Shown here piece after piece: positions 1-17,944 of a DNA stretch of 64,000 nucleotides. The position numbers were made by a program, and so were the translations under genes. Location: positions 19,203,193-19,267,192 of the forward strand of contig RSEF01000031.1 in the NCBI GenBank assembly GCA_003993805.1, read 5' to 3'. The DNA is from Himantopus leucocephalus (taxonomy: Eukaryota > Chordata > Aves > Charadriiformes > Recurvirostridae). Every line of letters starts with the position of its first letter. Position 1 is the first letter of the stretch. Below the pieces are notes generated by a model. That model was not told where the DNA came from. It did no database searches and worked only from the letters and a program-made list of their open reading frames with translations.

Positions 1-58
1 GTGACTATGACCTTTCTCCAAAGTCCATGTCCAGGAACTCCTCCATTGCCAGTGATAT
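1..58 (+). CDS. PDE4D: PDE4D exon, 3' part (start of UCR1), cut by window edge
   Basis: This is the 3' end of a coding exon of cAMP-specific 3',5'-cyclic phosphodiesterase 4D, which hydrolyses cAMP to AMP and shapes local cAMP signals. Reading from base 3 gives DYDLSPKSMSRNSSIASD, then two bases (AT) of an Ile codon, followed by a near-perfect donor GTAAGTAC at 59. That peptide is the hallmark of upstream conserved region 1 (UCR1) in long PDE4 forms. UCR1 pairs with UCR2 to restrain the catalytic domain and support dimerisation. The PKA site RRESF of long PDE4D lies just upstream and outside the window. This peptide is close to identical in PDE4A-D, so the D assignment rests on the two exons downstream. 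The exon ends in phase 2, so the next exon must supply one base. Confidence 0.95.
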
Positions 59-2744
59 GTAAGTACATTATAAAATAGTTTTAGCCTATGTTTTGTCCCC
101 TGTCTCAAGATTTTTCCAGCCACAAGAAATTTATTTTAAAAATCAAAGACTGTAATCACTTATGCTACTGAAGTCATGGATAATTGTTTGTTTATTTTTT
201 TAAAGAAGCTTGTACTTGTTTCTGCAGTTTTCTGAAAGTAAGGATATCATGAGGGTGTACTTGATGTGTTTATGAACTTTATTAGCTTTGACAGAATAAT
301 GGAGACAGTCAATACTGGTGTATCACAACGCTAAGGAGAACTCTGATTTCCTGGCTATTAAGTTATTTTCCAGAGAAGTGATATAACTGAATTTCTGCTT
401 CTTAATATTCTTAAGAAAAAGATTACATTTGTTTGCACCAGGTATTTTTAGGTTTTTAGAGAAAAGATTTACTAGCTGGCAAAAATTAATGAAATCAAGA
501 GAGGCAAAAATTATTTCAAATACCATTTTAACTAAATGGCAAAATTTTAACAAAAGGCCTTTGGAAAGTTATTCTGTCCTCTCTCACTATTTTTCTGTGA
601 TGTGTGGATGTTCTGCTAGTGGATCATACTTTTCAATATATGTAGACCCCAGGTTGCATGGTTAGTGGAAGTCAGATGCAAATCTCTGTTTATTTGTAAA
701 ACACTAAAATCATGTTAAATGTCCCAGCTTCTAGTCACTTGTAGAAATTAAGAATAACTAACGTTTTTGTTTGTTTGCCTTATCTGCTTCAAATTTCACT
801 GCCGGGTAGGTGTTTATGGATCAGTTATAAATCACTAAAATAAAGGACCAGGCTTGTAAGAGCCCCCTAGTGAACGAGGAAGTCTAAAGCATTAAAAATC
901 CAGCATTAGTATAAATGCTGTTTTTTAATGAGGAAAAACCCAATCAAGGTCCTCTTTAAAAAATAACAGAGTCAGTATGCACAACAAAGGAAAAAGGTTT
1001 TCATAATAAGGAGTGAAATTTCACCTGATGTTTAACTTGCAGTCATTATAATTGAACACTCTTATTTTCAGCTTACTTATAATTTTAGAAATGTTGATTA
1101 GTCCATCTAATTATAGCTCTCTTCATATGTAAGTGTCAAGATGAGAAAAATTCATGTCTTGACAGAGGTTTTGTGTAAGGTCCATACCTCAGTTAAGCCC
1201 TGTAGATTGAACTACTTCACAAGCTGTGTGACCAGTTTTGGTTGAGATGAGTGAGAAAAAGACCAATCCATCTTGCCTTGTCATACGGAAAATCACATTT
1301 CACTTGCAAATAGTGACCCCCTTCCAGCAAATCTTCCTCTGACAGATAACCTTTCTTTTAGATGGATAAGAGTCAAGCTTTTAGTGTGGCACCTGTGCCA
1401 GGATACCGTTTGGAACGGCTTTGACATTCAGGGGGGCAACCCAGGTCACCATGTTGCTTAGATGAGTCATTTCAATTAAGAATTCAATTAGTGCTCCATC
1501 CTTGAAATCATAATTCACTTCTGCATTTCCTAGAATTCTGGATAATATTTCAGCACATGGCAGTAAATTGGATAAATGATTTAGTTACTGAAACACTGAG
1601 CACATTTTTTCCTTTGTACATTTGTATCTATTCTTCCTTTCAAAATTTTCTTAAAACACATCTGTGTATAAAATTTATTGGACCTTACATCTGGATAGAT
1701 TTTCACAGTTTCCTATCACAGAGGAGCTGTTTTACTAAGGTAGCTATTCCTGCCACTGATTAGTATGGGAGATCTTTAAGAAATGTAAAAGGGAATGTGT
1801 TCTAACCATGGAATATTAATCATATATCAGTATGCCCAATGATAATAATCTTGATTGTATCACAGAAATGAAGGAAAAGAAAACTAAGGAATTAAAGAGG
1901 AGAAAGTTTAAGAAGATAAAATAGCAAGGAAAAAAATCGAAAAGATATCACAAAGCTCTTTATACATGGGTTCAAGGAGAAACTAGATGTGCTCATGGAA
2001 AACTGGTGCTAAACAAGGTGGAGGCAAGAAGAGTCATCAGGGGAAGTATAACACAAATTCTAGATGACTCCCAAATTATCCTGTTTCCCTTTTGCACCTA
2101 TCTACATGCTTAATTTTAAGTATTGCATGTTTCTTAAGCATAAGCAAAATATATTAGAAGACATACACATCATTCAGGTAATGCAGATGAATTAATTGTA
2201 CATAACAATTTAACCTAGAATCCCCTGATTCTTCAGTACTTGAGTTACCAACCTCAATATTACACTTTGAAAAAAAGCAAAATATAAAGCAAAAGGCATG
2301 CATCTTTTATTTGGAAGGAATATAACCTAAGATTTCTGGCACTTCCATTACTCTCAAATACTGTGCTTATGGTAATACATTCCACTTCAGTAGCAGCAGA
2401 TGAAACAAAAGCAAAACTTCAAGATTTTGTTAAATCTGGAGTGTCGTGATCAAAGACAGCCAGTGGATGGCAGTGCTAAAGTACTGAATTCATCATTCTT
2501 TCATCATTTATTATTTGCGCTGCGGCAGCAGCTCTGAGCTCCAGCTGAGGAAGGAAACAGAGTCATGCTCAGTTCTTTGCAAACCCAAGATGAAAAGAAG
2601 GGGTCTGCCACAAGCAACCTAAAGTTGAAGCAGAAGATGATAACCAAGAGACTAATACAGTCAGATACTATCCCCAGGAGAATCTACAACACGAGTCTCT
2701 ATGCCCAAAGTAGTAAAACTCGCAGAGCAACCAAGGGGAGTTTC

Positions 2745-3440
2745 ATTCAGTGAGTTGAGTTGAAAAGTAACAGAAACAAGGGCAGAGAAGGGGGAGGTGG
2801 AAAGTTTTTTAAAATCAGAGAGGCTAAAGCATATTTTAAAGTGAGAGGCCAGGTTAGCTAAGGAAAAGAATTAAAGACAGGATGAGTGCAAGGCTGCTTA
2901 GATGAGAGAAGGTTAGTGGGACAAATGTGGGTGCAGTTAAGGCAGAAAGAGGCAGAAAAAGCAGCTGTATGGTAAGAAAGGAAAAACAAACAAAAAGGAG
3001 CGGGAGTCAGTGACTTTTTTTTTTTTTCAATTATCTCTTGGAAGAAAAAGCATGGTCCTAGAGAGGAAAAGAGCAGAACATGGAGATGATATGAGGAGAT
3101 GCGAAAAAGCCATTCAAGGTTGTGAACTGGAGAGGCAGGTGGTTCAGACAGGAAGATGCAACGTCCAAGGCAGAAGAGCACAGATGCGTTGTGAAGCCTG
3201 GATAAGGGATTTCCAGCAGAGAGATGAGGAGGTGCAAGAGAAGGAGAAGTGAATGAGCAAGCCAGTAAGGATCAGTGAGCCAATGTGAGGAATTACAGGA
3301 ACTGTGACGACAGAGAGGAAAACAATTTTAAAGAGGAGAATAAAGAATGGAAAANAAAAATTTAAAAAAAAAAAAAAAAAGGTCCCCAACAGCACAGTTG
3401 CAACACTGGGAAAAAAGGGAACAGAAGCCAGCTGAAAGAT
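2745..3440. repeat. Purine-rich (GA/A-rich) tract
   Basis: The + strand of this stretch is strongly enriched in A and G, with runs such as GGCAGAGAAGGGGGAGG and a poly(A)-like block at about 3364-3380. A single N at 3355 lies in the A-rich block, which suggests a homopolymer base-calling or join problem. Short ORFs on both strands here (3010-3252 +, 2858-3181 -) follow from the skewed composition and match no family I know. Confidence 0.5.
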
Positions 3441-5444
3441 GAGAGAAGTCATCAGTGTTGTACTGGAAGAATTGTCAGGTTTACATTTGAAGGCGTCAGT
3501 GAAGTAGGGAGCTTTGAATGTTGGTGTCTTGCAGAGGTGGCCTGATTACTTAATACTCACTTGTTTGAACTGCTGTTGCTGCTCCGAGCTAGCAAATGCA
3601 GACAGAGGTGGCAGTGGTAACACTTCTTATGTTATTCTTGCTAAGGGGTCACTGCTCTGATTAATGAAGCATGAGATCGAATTTGTGGACAATCTCTGTT
3701 TTAGCAAAAATAGGTCTCTAACTAGGTTAAAAAATGGATTCTGCAGTGAAATCATGAGCACTTTCATGAACACTAGAAAGAAGCCAATAATCACCCACTA
3801 GCTGGGGCAGAGCCCATGTTTTACCTGCCACTCTGAGGGGAGAAAAGCATGTGTAGTCCCCTGTGATCATGAAGAAGCAGACCAGAGTGTAGCAGGACAA
3901 ACCAGTGGACCAAGACACTCTTGGTCCAGAAGACTGTCTGAGCTCCACAATGTCTTCTGAATATATCTAGGGGGAAAGGTACGTGACAATAAGCATTCCT
4001 TAAGCCTCTTCCAATTTCCACAAGGTCACAGAACACAGGTCGGAGGCAACGTCCTGGTCTTTCCAGGACTTAGTCAACTGAACCTCACTCAGTAAAAAGT
4101 TGCTGATGTTGGGGAGCTTTATGGGCTTCTTTAGAGAGGCTCAGCACTGTTCCCTCGATCAGGTGAAATATCAATATAAGCTCCAATTAGTATAATTACA
4201 CAAAATTTGCTAATTTCTAATAAACCTTGCTTCCATCTTTTAAGCGCCAGAACCCAGCCAGGGAACGCTGACTGTAGGGAACTAGCTGCAGGGTCATTGG
4301 CCTGGTGATCTGCTAAATGGCCAAAAGGCCACCAGTACACCTGTTCCTCAAACTGGCCAGCCTACTGCTATTCTGCCAATGCCTTCTGTAGAAAGTAGCA
4401 CCCCTCTGCTGCTGTCCCTGGTAAAACAAATGTCAAGAGGATGCAATTTACTCTAGGATTTTTTGCCTATGACTACAGTATTATCCTGTCTCCTCCTAGA
4501 GAACACGCTGCTTTATAGACTGTATTTGAATGTATCTGTAAACCTTGGCTCCACTTTTACAAAAAGAGAAAATCCTCTCTTTTATTATTCAAACCCAAAC
4601 GTGATCTACTTTGGAACAAAAAGAGCCTCTGTAGTCTCATAAAACTGGATACTGGCATAAAGAGATTTGGGTTGTTTTGTCAGGATGAATTATCCCCTTC
4701 TTCAATAGCTGGAGAAATACTTGGGGGATTTTTAATTTGTGAGCATATTTTTTTCCCAAATAAAGCCAGAATAATCTGTAATTTTGCAAAGAATTGAGTA
4801 ACAGAATTATTCTGGCTGCAAAAGTTGCCTTATATAAAGGGAAATTCCAAGGTAGGGAATTCCCTTATTTGTCAGTGACTGGCGGTTCTGGTCCTGACCT
4901 GAAGCTGCAAACAGGCTGAAATATCCCTTTAACTGGCATGTGAAACAACTGCCAGAGAAGAGAATTTTTGCGGTAAACTCGCACACGTTTCCCAGTTCTC
5001 AACAGTCTGTTCAGTTTTTAAAAAAATTGCATTGTTTTCAATCTACATCAGATGCATAAAGGGAATGTACTTTAAAATAATGGCAGCCGAAGATGGCAAA
5101 CCTGGACAGTTAATAAGGTTCACCTGAGCCTTTAATATGCCAATATAATGAAATGAGGATACATTTTCTCATCCAGAACATGAAGCCAAATTTCTAGTGA
5201 TACAGCTTATTCTTCCGTTTCTGAGCCGGTAATGCCTGGATTTGTTAATAAAATGCTATGTGTATGCATCTGAAGGTACCTTTCCCCTGAAAGGTTCTTG
5301 CCAGGACTCCAGGAGAGCAGAAAAGACATGCAGTTACTGAGCAGAGCAATTGCTCCTCAGTTTAACAAATCAGAAATAATTGTCTTTCTTTCCAGATAAA
5401 CCACTGTTGAAATTCTGTATGATTTATCAGATTCTTTTCTCAGA

Positions 5445-5470
5445 ATCTGTGATATTACTGTATCACAGAT
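5445..5470. other. Perfect 10-bp inverted repeat, 6-nt loop
   Basis: ATCTGTGATA at 5445-5454 is followed after six bases by its exact reverse complement TATCACAGAT at 5461-5470. It could form a small hairpin in the PDE4D pre-mRNA or be a paired transcription factor site. Nothing around it decides between these, and chance is possible. Confidence 0.6.
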
Positions 5471-7593
5471 ATTACAGGCTGAAAAAAGCCAGTTAAACTT
5501 CAAAGTCTGGCCTGCTTTAAAAAAAAAAATTAAGATGCATTTTCTATGTGTGTTTCAGCTTAGAAACATTTTTTAATGAAAAAATGTATGAAATTGCTTA
5601 AGACATTTATTTGTCCATGGAAAGAAATTTACTTACATGGCTTTAGAAAAAATAGGCCAATATTTTGCTTTATTGGGTTTTGCTTTTTTGTTCTCAAGAA
5701 CTTTTAAATTGAATAAATCTCAAGGTTGCAGCTTAAATTAAACTAAGTAATTAGTAGTCACTTACAATCTTTTTTTAAGTTATAAAGAAAAACGTTTTGA
5801 AAAAAGACCACTGTGTCCTTTCCAGTTGCTAGGGACATTTTACAAATGGAATCCAAAACAAAGAACTCGGTAATACCCAGTTTGCTTAAATTTAAATAAT
5901 AAGTTTGCACTAACTTCATTTGTTGATCAGGAAACAGTTATGTGGTAAACAAAAAGAGAATGTTTTCACATTGAGAAGGCTTCTTTTGATCTGCTTTATA
6001 ACTCAGGAGATTTTAAGGTTTTCTAATATGCCTTTATATGGTTGCTGAATCAGGATTTTTTTGTATGAAATGCAAATTTATTTTATCTTGTGTTCAGACA
6101 ATACAGAATCATTACTGGTTTTTTGTCTGAATGCTAAAACCTAATCATTTTCCAACTGTAACTCTCAGTTGTTAAACACTTCCCCTTCAAACACTTTTAA
6201 CATGTAAGACTTTTTTTTCCCCCTCTTCTGGAAATAATGGGTGTTTGAAACAAAATGGCAAGTTACTGCTCCTGTGCCAAAGCAGACTGAAATCCTAAAA
6301 CTCTTCAGTCAGAGGCGGTGTGTTATTAAAAACATGGTACCAAACCCAGTTCTTAGCTGGGGATTCATCTACTTCACAACACCAGTCATCCCTGGGCTTG
6401 CTACAGAGATCTGCAGTGGAGGGGAGGGAGGATGGGTGTGTTTTGTGTGTGCACACACGTGCACGCAGTACTGAAGGATGGGAGCAGTGTGAAGAAAGGT
6501 AACTTTGGAAAGAAGGATTCGAATGTTTTTGGGTATGCCTCTTAGACTGTTTTTCCAGCTCAGTGATCACCTGCACACACAGGCTGAATGTATTTCACAA
6601 CCCAGAAGAACATTAGTTCTTGTTTCACCCCTCAGGGCACAAACAAAGCTCAGTATGCTTGCAGTGGCGCTAATGCTGTGTTAGCTGTAGTTTGTTCCCT
6701 GAAAATGGACAAACTGAAAATCTGATGGTTTTGCCTTGTTTTTCTTGAAGTCTTCTTGTTTCTTCTTATATACATACATTTAGGGCCCTTTGAATTTGGT
6801 TAGGGGACCCTTTTTTCTAAACCTTGAAGCTGAGACAGTCACCCTGTGACTGGCTGGGAGCAAGCTCACTCAGGCTGTTAAGTTACCTTGATTAGGTGCT
6901 GTTCTCAGCATCTCTGCTCTCATTTCTTTTAGAGAGGAAATCTTTCAGACTGCATCAGTAGGAGATTCATGTGGAAAGACATGTATTCTTATTCTTCAGG
7001 AGTAACACAATCATATCAGTTCTCAAAACTTAAGCATATGCAGCAGGGACAAGCAAGCAACCAAATGTCTGCTGCTTAAAAGCAGTTCAAGGCAATACAT
7101 TTTGTTTTCATTTGCAACAAGCTAAGAGTTTGTGTGTGTCAGCTAATGCAATTAAAACTGATTAATAGTAACTCATTAAGCAGCACTAACATGATTGCTT
7201 CCAGTCATGCGTGCACACCCACTCATTAATTTTCTCTAACCTGAGCAGAAAACAAACCTATCCTTTAGCCACTGGTGCCTGTTTCTTTTACGGCCTTGCA
7301 TAGAGCTAAATGTTTTTTGTTTCTGTTGTATGAACAGTCCAACAACAGCACTGCTGAATTGTCCTGGACTCTTCTTTTTGAGCTCAGCTCTTTTCTGGTT
7401 CAAAGTCCTACATCCTCTGGCTTAACCCAGCCCCTCCTTCAACACACAAACCAAACCCCCACTCTGCAGTAGCTTCTTTTCTCTTGCCATTGCCTGATTG
7501 ACTCCCAGGAAGACTACTTTCTGATTCTAGAAGGAAAACCACTTATGCCAGTGAAACACTCTGGCAAGTCCATGCTCTGTTTCTCTTCAGGAC

Positions 7594-7683
7594 TGAATCA
7601 TAGAATGGCTTAGGTTGGAAGGGACGTTAAAGACCACCTTGTTCCAAGCCCCCTGCCATGGGCAGGGACACCTCCCACTAAAC
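7594..7683 (-). mobile_element. CR1 LINE 3' end, truncated by assembly gap
   Basis: The + strand reads GAATCATAGAATGGCTTAGG, then TTGGAAGGGAC..., then CCCCTGCCATGGGCAGGGAC. This is the reverse complement of the 3' terminus of avian CR1 retrotransposons, so the element is in minus orientation with its octamer tail at the left. The match runs straight into the 100-N gap, so its 5' extent is unknown. Short frames reported across the Ns are not real genes. Confidence 0.9.
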
Positions 7684-7783
7684 NNNNNNNNNNNNNNNNN
7701 NNNNNNNNNNNNNNNNNNNNNNNNNNNNNNNNNNNNNNNNNNNNNNNNNNNNNNNNNNNNNNNNNNNNNNNNNNNNNNNNNNN
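7684..7783. other. Assembly gap (100 N)
   Basis: Exactly 100 Ns, the usual placeholder for a gap of unknown size. It interrupts a CR1 element, a typical cause of assembly breaks. True missing sequence may be longer and could contain the missing 37-nt PDE4D exon. Confidence 0.98.
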
Positions 7784-7830
7784 TGAACAAAATTGGTCCT
7801 GTTTTACCTCAAACCAGGACAATTGTAAAC
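7784..7830 (-). repeat. Possible interspersed-repeat fragment next to gap
   Basis: On the minus strand this edge carries TGTCCTGGTTTGAGG (7807-7821) and continues into a run resembling avian LTR-element ends as I remember them. The same 15-mer occurs on the + strand at 38886-38900. It may be the far side of a repeat that helped cause the gap. No coding content is visible. Confidence 0.3.
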
Positions 7831-13284
<5,454 letters not shown>

Positions 13285-13334
13285 ACGATCACCAATGTGT
13301 AACCAACCATCTATTAACAAAGCAACTATAACAG
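13285..13334 (+). CDS. PDE4D: PDE4D exon: linker LR1 between UCR1 and UCR2
   Basis: A 50-nt exon with acceptor AAACAG and donor GTAAGA. Completing the Lys codon from 12079-12080, it reads K-RSPMCNQPSINKATIT and ends one base (G) into the next codon, as expected for the Glu that opens UCR2 (EEAYQK in known PDE4D). This is linker region 1, present only in long isoforms. MCNQPSINKATIT is characteristic of PDE4D rather than 4A, 4B or 4C. It is the last coding exon I can find in the window. The long intron after it is where short-isoform promoters lie in mammals. Confidence 0.97.
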
Positions 13335-13486
13335 GTAAGAGTAATTAATAAGACTAAAAATTCTCTGTGAAAACATCATGGATTTCTAAATTTAGTATTT
13401 ATTTATAAAAACTTTCACTGAAAACTGCATTTTATAATAATAACCTTATATTGTTTCATATCCTTATATCTATTTTATTAAGGCGG

Positions 13487-13511
13487 ATTTGAGTCATGTG
13501 ATGACTCAAAT
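13487..13511. promoter_or_regulatory. 25-bp perfect palindrome with two AP-1 sites
   Basis: ATTTGAGTCAT (13487-13497), spacer GTG, then ATGACTCAAAT (13501-13511), the exact reverse complement. Each arm contains the AP-1/TRE heptamer TGAGTCA or TGACTCA. It lies 153 bp after the LR1 exon donor. It could act as a paired AP-1 enhancer site or as a stable hairpin in nascent RNA near the donor. Both are inference. Confidence 0.5.
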
Positions 13512-16500
13512 TGGTGACTTTTAGTGTTGTATCATGTTAGCTTTCTTATTTTAATTCAAGTTCTTTTCCAGATTGTGGCTTTTTCCTTATATACCCATGT
13601 GTGACCATGTCATGATTACCCTCATTAGTAACTTTTTGCAATAAACTGCTTTAGAAAGAACTGGTATGAGGAATGCATCGATCTCTTTGGGACATGGAGT
13701 TTGTAGCTGTGCTGAGGCAAAACCAACGCACTACAAGCCCTTAGGCAATAAGGAGAAATTTTCAGAACTGACTTTTTGGATTTACAATGGTAAATTCTAT
13801 TTCTATAACATTTGAATGTGTGTAAGAAAAAAATAATTCCTTTGTAAATGACACTATTATTTCTAAAGAAACATTAACTTGAAAAAAAGGACTGGTGGTG
13901 TAAATTATGTGAACACTTTTGAAGATTTTATGCTGCGACGCTTTTGGATATTACTATTATGGCAACTTGGTCTTAGACATCTTTATGGGAACATACCTTA
14001 TTTGACCTCATGTTTTTTACATCATATTAATCCATGTGTTCTTACACTGTGTAATTTTCCAGGTAGTTACACTCTCTATAGTGTGTTGGCAGAATGAAAG
14101 AGCATTTGCTTTGCCTCTTGATCAAAGTATACAGACATTTACTAAACAGGCAATTTAGCATTTAAACTGAAAACTTAACATTTCCAGAATTTTCAAAATA
14201 GCTCGTCTTTTTAAGTGTATAATAGGTCTGTAACTCAAGAAAGAAGCAGTACTTCAGCTATTTTGAGGAGAAGTGTGGCTTTGTCATGTTCAATAGTTTC
14301 TGGAATGTATTAATATTGTGAGTTTTTTTCATCTAGCCTCACACAATATCCATATTTACCTCTAAAAGACCCAGTCTTGTCAGTTCTGTATAATTTTATT
14401 GTTCTAGGAACTCATCGAGTATTCTGAGCATTTGTGTGTAGGCCTCTTGAGGGAACAAAGGGTTAAATCTTTAAATCTATTCTATAAACAGAAAAGCATC
14501 CTTAGTTAAGAATGTTCTGCAATCTCACTTAAATTCATGGTAATTAAATAAATAGGAAGGGGAGACACATAAATGCTTAGATCTATTATTATCATAACCC
14601 TTTGTTAATGTATTCCTTTAAGAGGTAATTTTGAGGGTTGTTTTCAAATTACTCTCCATAAGACATTTCAGTTATTGATAGATGTTACACCTGTTTTTAT
14701 TGTGGGATTTGTCTCATACAATGCAGTCATCCGGAAATCTGTTATCTTAACCAGAGATAGAGATACTGGAAAATAGGGCTTTTTCTTTGATTCCAAGGGG
14801 TTAACTTTAGAAAGCCTTTAACACAGTAAAATCCCTGACGGTAAAACAAAATGTGATATCCAGAAGAGAAGATATGCATGCATGTGAACACGCAGCGAGC
14901 CTACCTTATGTGCTCTCCCACAGTTGTGTGCCTGAGACGCTGCTCAGGCAGCAGGACCTAAGACATACTTTGCTGGAAGTTACTGTTGCTCTTTTTAAAT
15001 TCCCCCTGACCTGAAGGTTTCCATTCAGTTAATCCCCAGAGTGCACTCTGCATGTCAGAGGCAATAAATCATCTGAAGTTTTAATGATTAGAAGGAAGGT
15101 GGTGTAGTCAGTGCTGCAGCTAATCTAGAAAATGCTTCTGTGCCAAGAAATTTAAAGGAAGCAAAAGAAGGCAACAAATAGTAAGGATAATTTAATCTAA
15201 TTTGGTTTAATCTGATTTCTCAGAGATGCTGCTGGAATTGCTGTGCCCAAATTATGCATTGAACTGGGGCCTGTGTGCAGTAGATATAAGCAGCTAAAAG
15301 ACTTTAATGATACAGGAAAGATATTAAGCCACTACAAAGCACGAAAATGGCTGCAATTCATTTTGACTGTTGAATGGGATTGAGGATGGATACTGTTTTG
15401 CCTGAATGGGTTTGCTCGTTCTTAGTCATACACTGGTTTTGATATTTCCATAGCAACAAATGTCATGGCATAAGCGCAGAAGTATGCATAGGTGCTTTCT
15501 TGCAGCATATAAAATCCTCGTAAAACATGTTGCACTACAGCACTATGCTAAGAAGGAAGATATATTACAGACACTTTTCCTGCTCTTCACAGAATAATTG
15601 AAAACCTTTTCAGATGCTACTTAACTGTTTTAATTCTTCTGGGGAATGTTTGGAATGTAGCTTGTGTAGATCCTTCCTGCTGAGAAATCCTCTTGGTCCC
15701 GCTGTTCTCAGGGTTCATGCCATGGAGTATCCAGAGCAATACACCAGACAGGTAGAGCCCCATCACATCATCCAGATGGCTCAGCTAGCAATCTCAGCAA
15801 GAACTGATCACCGGTGTAACAAACTAGGTGTCTGGAAGGCACAGTGTCACTAAACTATGTCAATGCTAAACCAGAAACAGACACTTAAGATGGAGGGTTT
15901 ATGTTGCTAAGCTTCTTGGAAGAGAGTCTTTGACAAGACTCTAACTGAGGAAAGGGAAAACCACAGAAAGCAAAAGTGTAGCGAAAGGGAACTACTGCGG
16001 AAGATACGGGGAAAATGATAAGGGAAAGATGAAAAGGGATTTGTTAGAGCAAAGTGACTAAAATAGCAAGAGCAATTCTCCCATTTACTATTTTAAGAAT
16101 TCATCCTGAGGCATAAATGTGGGAGAAAATGCATTAGCAAAAAGTAAGAAACTGTGGAATTGAGAAGTGAAGCCGCAGAGGAATCAAATGTTCGAATTTT
16201 TAGAAGCAATAGCAACCATGGTGGCCTTAAAATTTGCAGTGATTTTTCAATGTAAAGATGTAGAAGCTGATGGTCAAAATATGGTCTCTTCTATTCAATA
16301 TATCCTCATGAATCCCTTTTGGAAACTGTGTTGGAAGAAGCTAATAAGCACAAATGGCATGCTTGATCTTCAATATCAGCCAAGAATGCTATAGCATGCT
16401 GAGTGTTTCTTTTGCAGACGAATTAGGGGGCAGGAGGTAGGAGCTTTTCATGTCACAACAGACTTCTTAGATGGCACTTTTCTTACCTGCTTTAGACAGC

Positions 16501-16835
16501 TAAGATGTAGATATTTATTTTGTCGAGGCTCATTAGAGTCCCCGTATAGTCAGTGTGACTAAGCAGACATACAAACTGAGTTATGTTAGAGGTCTTCTTA
16601 AAAGGGAGACTAATTGATCCCTAAAAGTGTCATCTCTCTCCTGCAACAGAGACCAGCCTGGGATAACTCCCTGTTTGCTGTAGTGTTTCCATGTGCGGTG
16701 TTCCATGCTTCAACCAGAAGAGGGGTTCCTCTCACTATGAGTCACATTTTCCAGTCAGTGATATGAATGGTGTTTCATTTCAAGTTGATATTAATTCTCT
16801 TAACACAACCAGTGAATTATAAAGAACGTTTCATT

Positions 16836-16863
16836 AAAAAAACAAAACAAAACAAAACAAAAA
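16836..16863. repeat. (AAAAC)n microsatellite
   Basis: A short array of AAAAC/CAAAA units, about five copies, ending just before CTAGCTG. Confidence 0.9.
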
Positions 16864-17924
16864 CTAGCTGTGACTCAGGGATTGAGGTTGCATGTTTTAA
16901 TTTTTAACTGATGAAAAAGTGAGCAGGTATTAGATAGCTTTTGATTACTACAGTTCTAAAATTTGCATTTCTAAATCAAATAATTTGAATTAGGAAGGAA
17001 CCATCTAAGGTCTTTCTTGATGTGTGTCAGATTTTAAATAGACAGGAGATCCCACAATTTCTCTGTCCACTAATGACAATTAGCAAACTCAGTCTGGCAG
17101 CTGCTTTTATGTGCAAAGATTCTGCATGCAGAAGGAGGTAAGTTTGCCCAAAAGAATGAGTTTCTGAGCCCTACAAATATTATCACAACTACTGATTAAC
17201 TGGTAAGTCTTAGTTAACCTGAAATCACAGACACGGGTTCTGATTCATATATACCCATACATTAAATAGACATAATACCTAATTCACAGTAAGAGCTTTG
17301 AAGTGGACTCAACTGTAGGTTACATAACTGGCCCTTTATATTACAAATGCAGTGCTAAAGGACCTTTAAGTGAAGACTTGTATATGCAACAAAAAAGTCA
17401 GTTAAATCGTAATTGCAAAATTGCACGTTTTAGAAGTTATTTACACTTTATAATTTTACATCAAAAACTAACCCAAACCTTTTTCATCAGATAGAGGAAA
17501 TATATGGAATGATTCAATAACAAGCTATCAAATACCTCTACATTTAATTTATTAAAACGTAGGAACCATGTGTCTTAGTGGCAGGAAAACCCCTTCAGAT
17601 TTTGTCATGTATACAAAAAACAAATATTATGAGGTTATAAATCTAACTAAATTAATTTGCTACTCCATGCTTTCATTGCTTCATATTGGACTTGAGTTAC
17701 ACCTTTTACATGCATGGGTCTGCATCTTAAATCTAGCAGAAATCAATATCCTGCCAATTAAATGGAATTTCTTGCATGTTTTTCATGGGCTTTGTCCAAC
17801 ATGTTTCATGATTTCTATTGATTAGCTTCAGGCTTCCCAATTAAGTTTATGGTTGTGAAATGGGATCTACCAGTCTTTTGCTAGAGATTTTATTTTATTA
17901 CATTGACAGTATAATCGATCATTA

Positions 17925-17944
17925 TTAATTAATTAATTAATTAA
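17925..17944. repeat. (AATT)n microsatellite
   Basis: About five tandem TTAA/AATT units in an AT-rich block. Confidence 0.85.

Larger units (their letters stand above)
59..7593 (+). other. PDE4D: PDE4D intron sequence, first part
   Basis: This is intronic DNA after the GTAAGT donor at 59. I see no convincing coding exon, RNA gene or intact transposon. It is AT-rich with short homopolymers. Some blocks, such as about 5040-5220 and 7080-7200, have evenly mixed, low-repeat sequence with homeobox-like TAAT cores and could be conserved noncoding elements, but single-sequence reading cannot show that. The 37-nt UCR1 exon expected between 58 and 12007 was not found here by eye. Confidence 0.7.

Noticed and set aside
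3078..3120. ACATGGAGATGAT resembling the start of the missing HGDD exon
   Set aside because: The match ends after about 12 bases, the VTPFAQ part is absent, and there is no acceptor or donor around it. It lies in a purine-rich tract.
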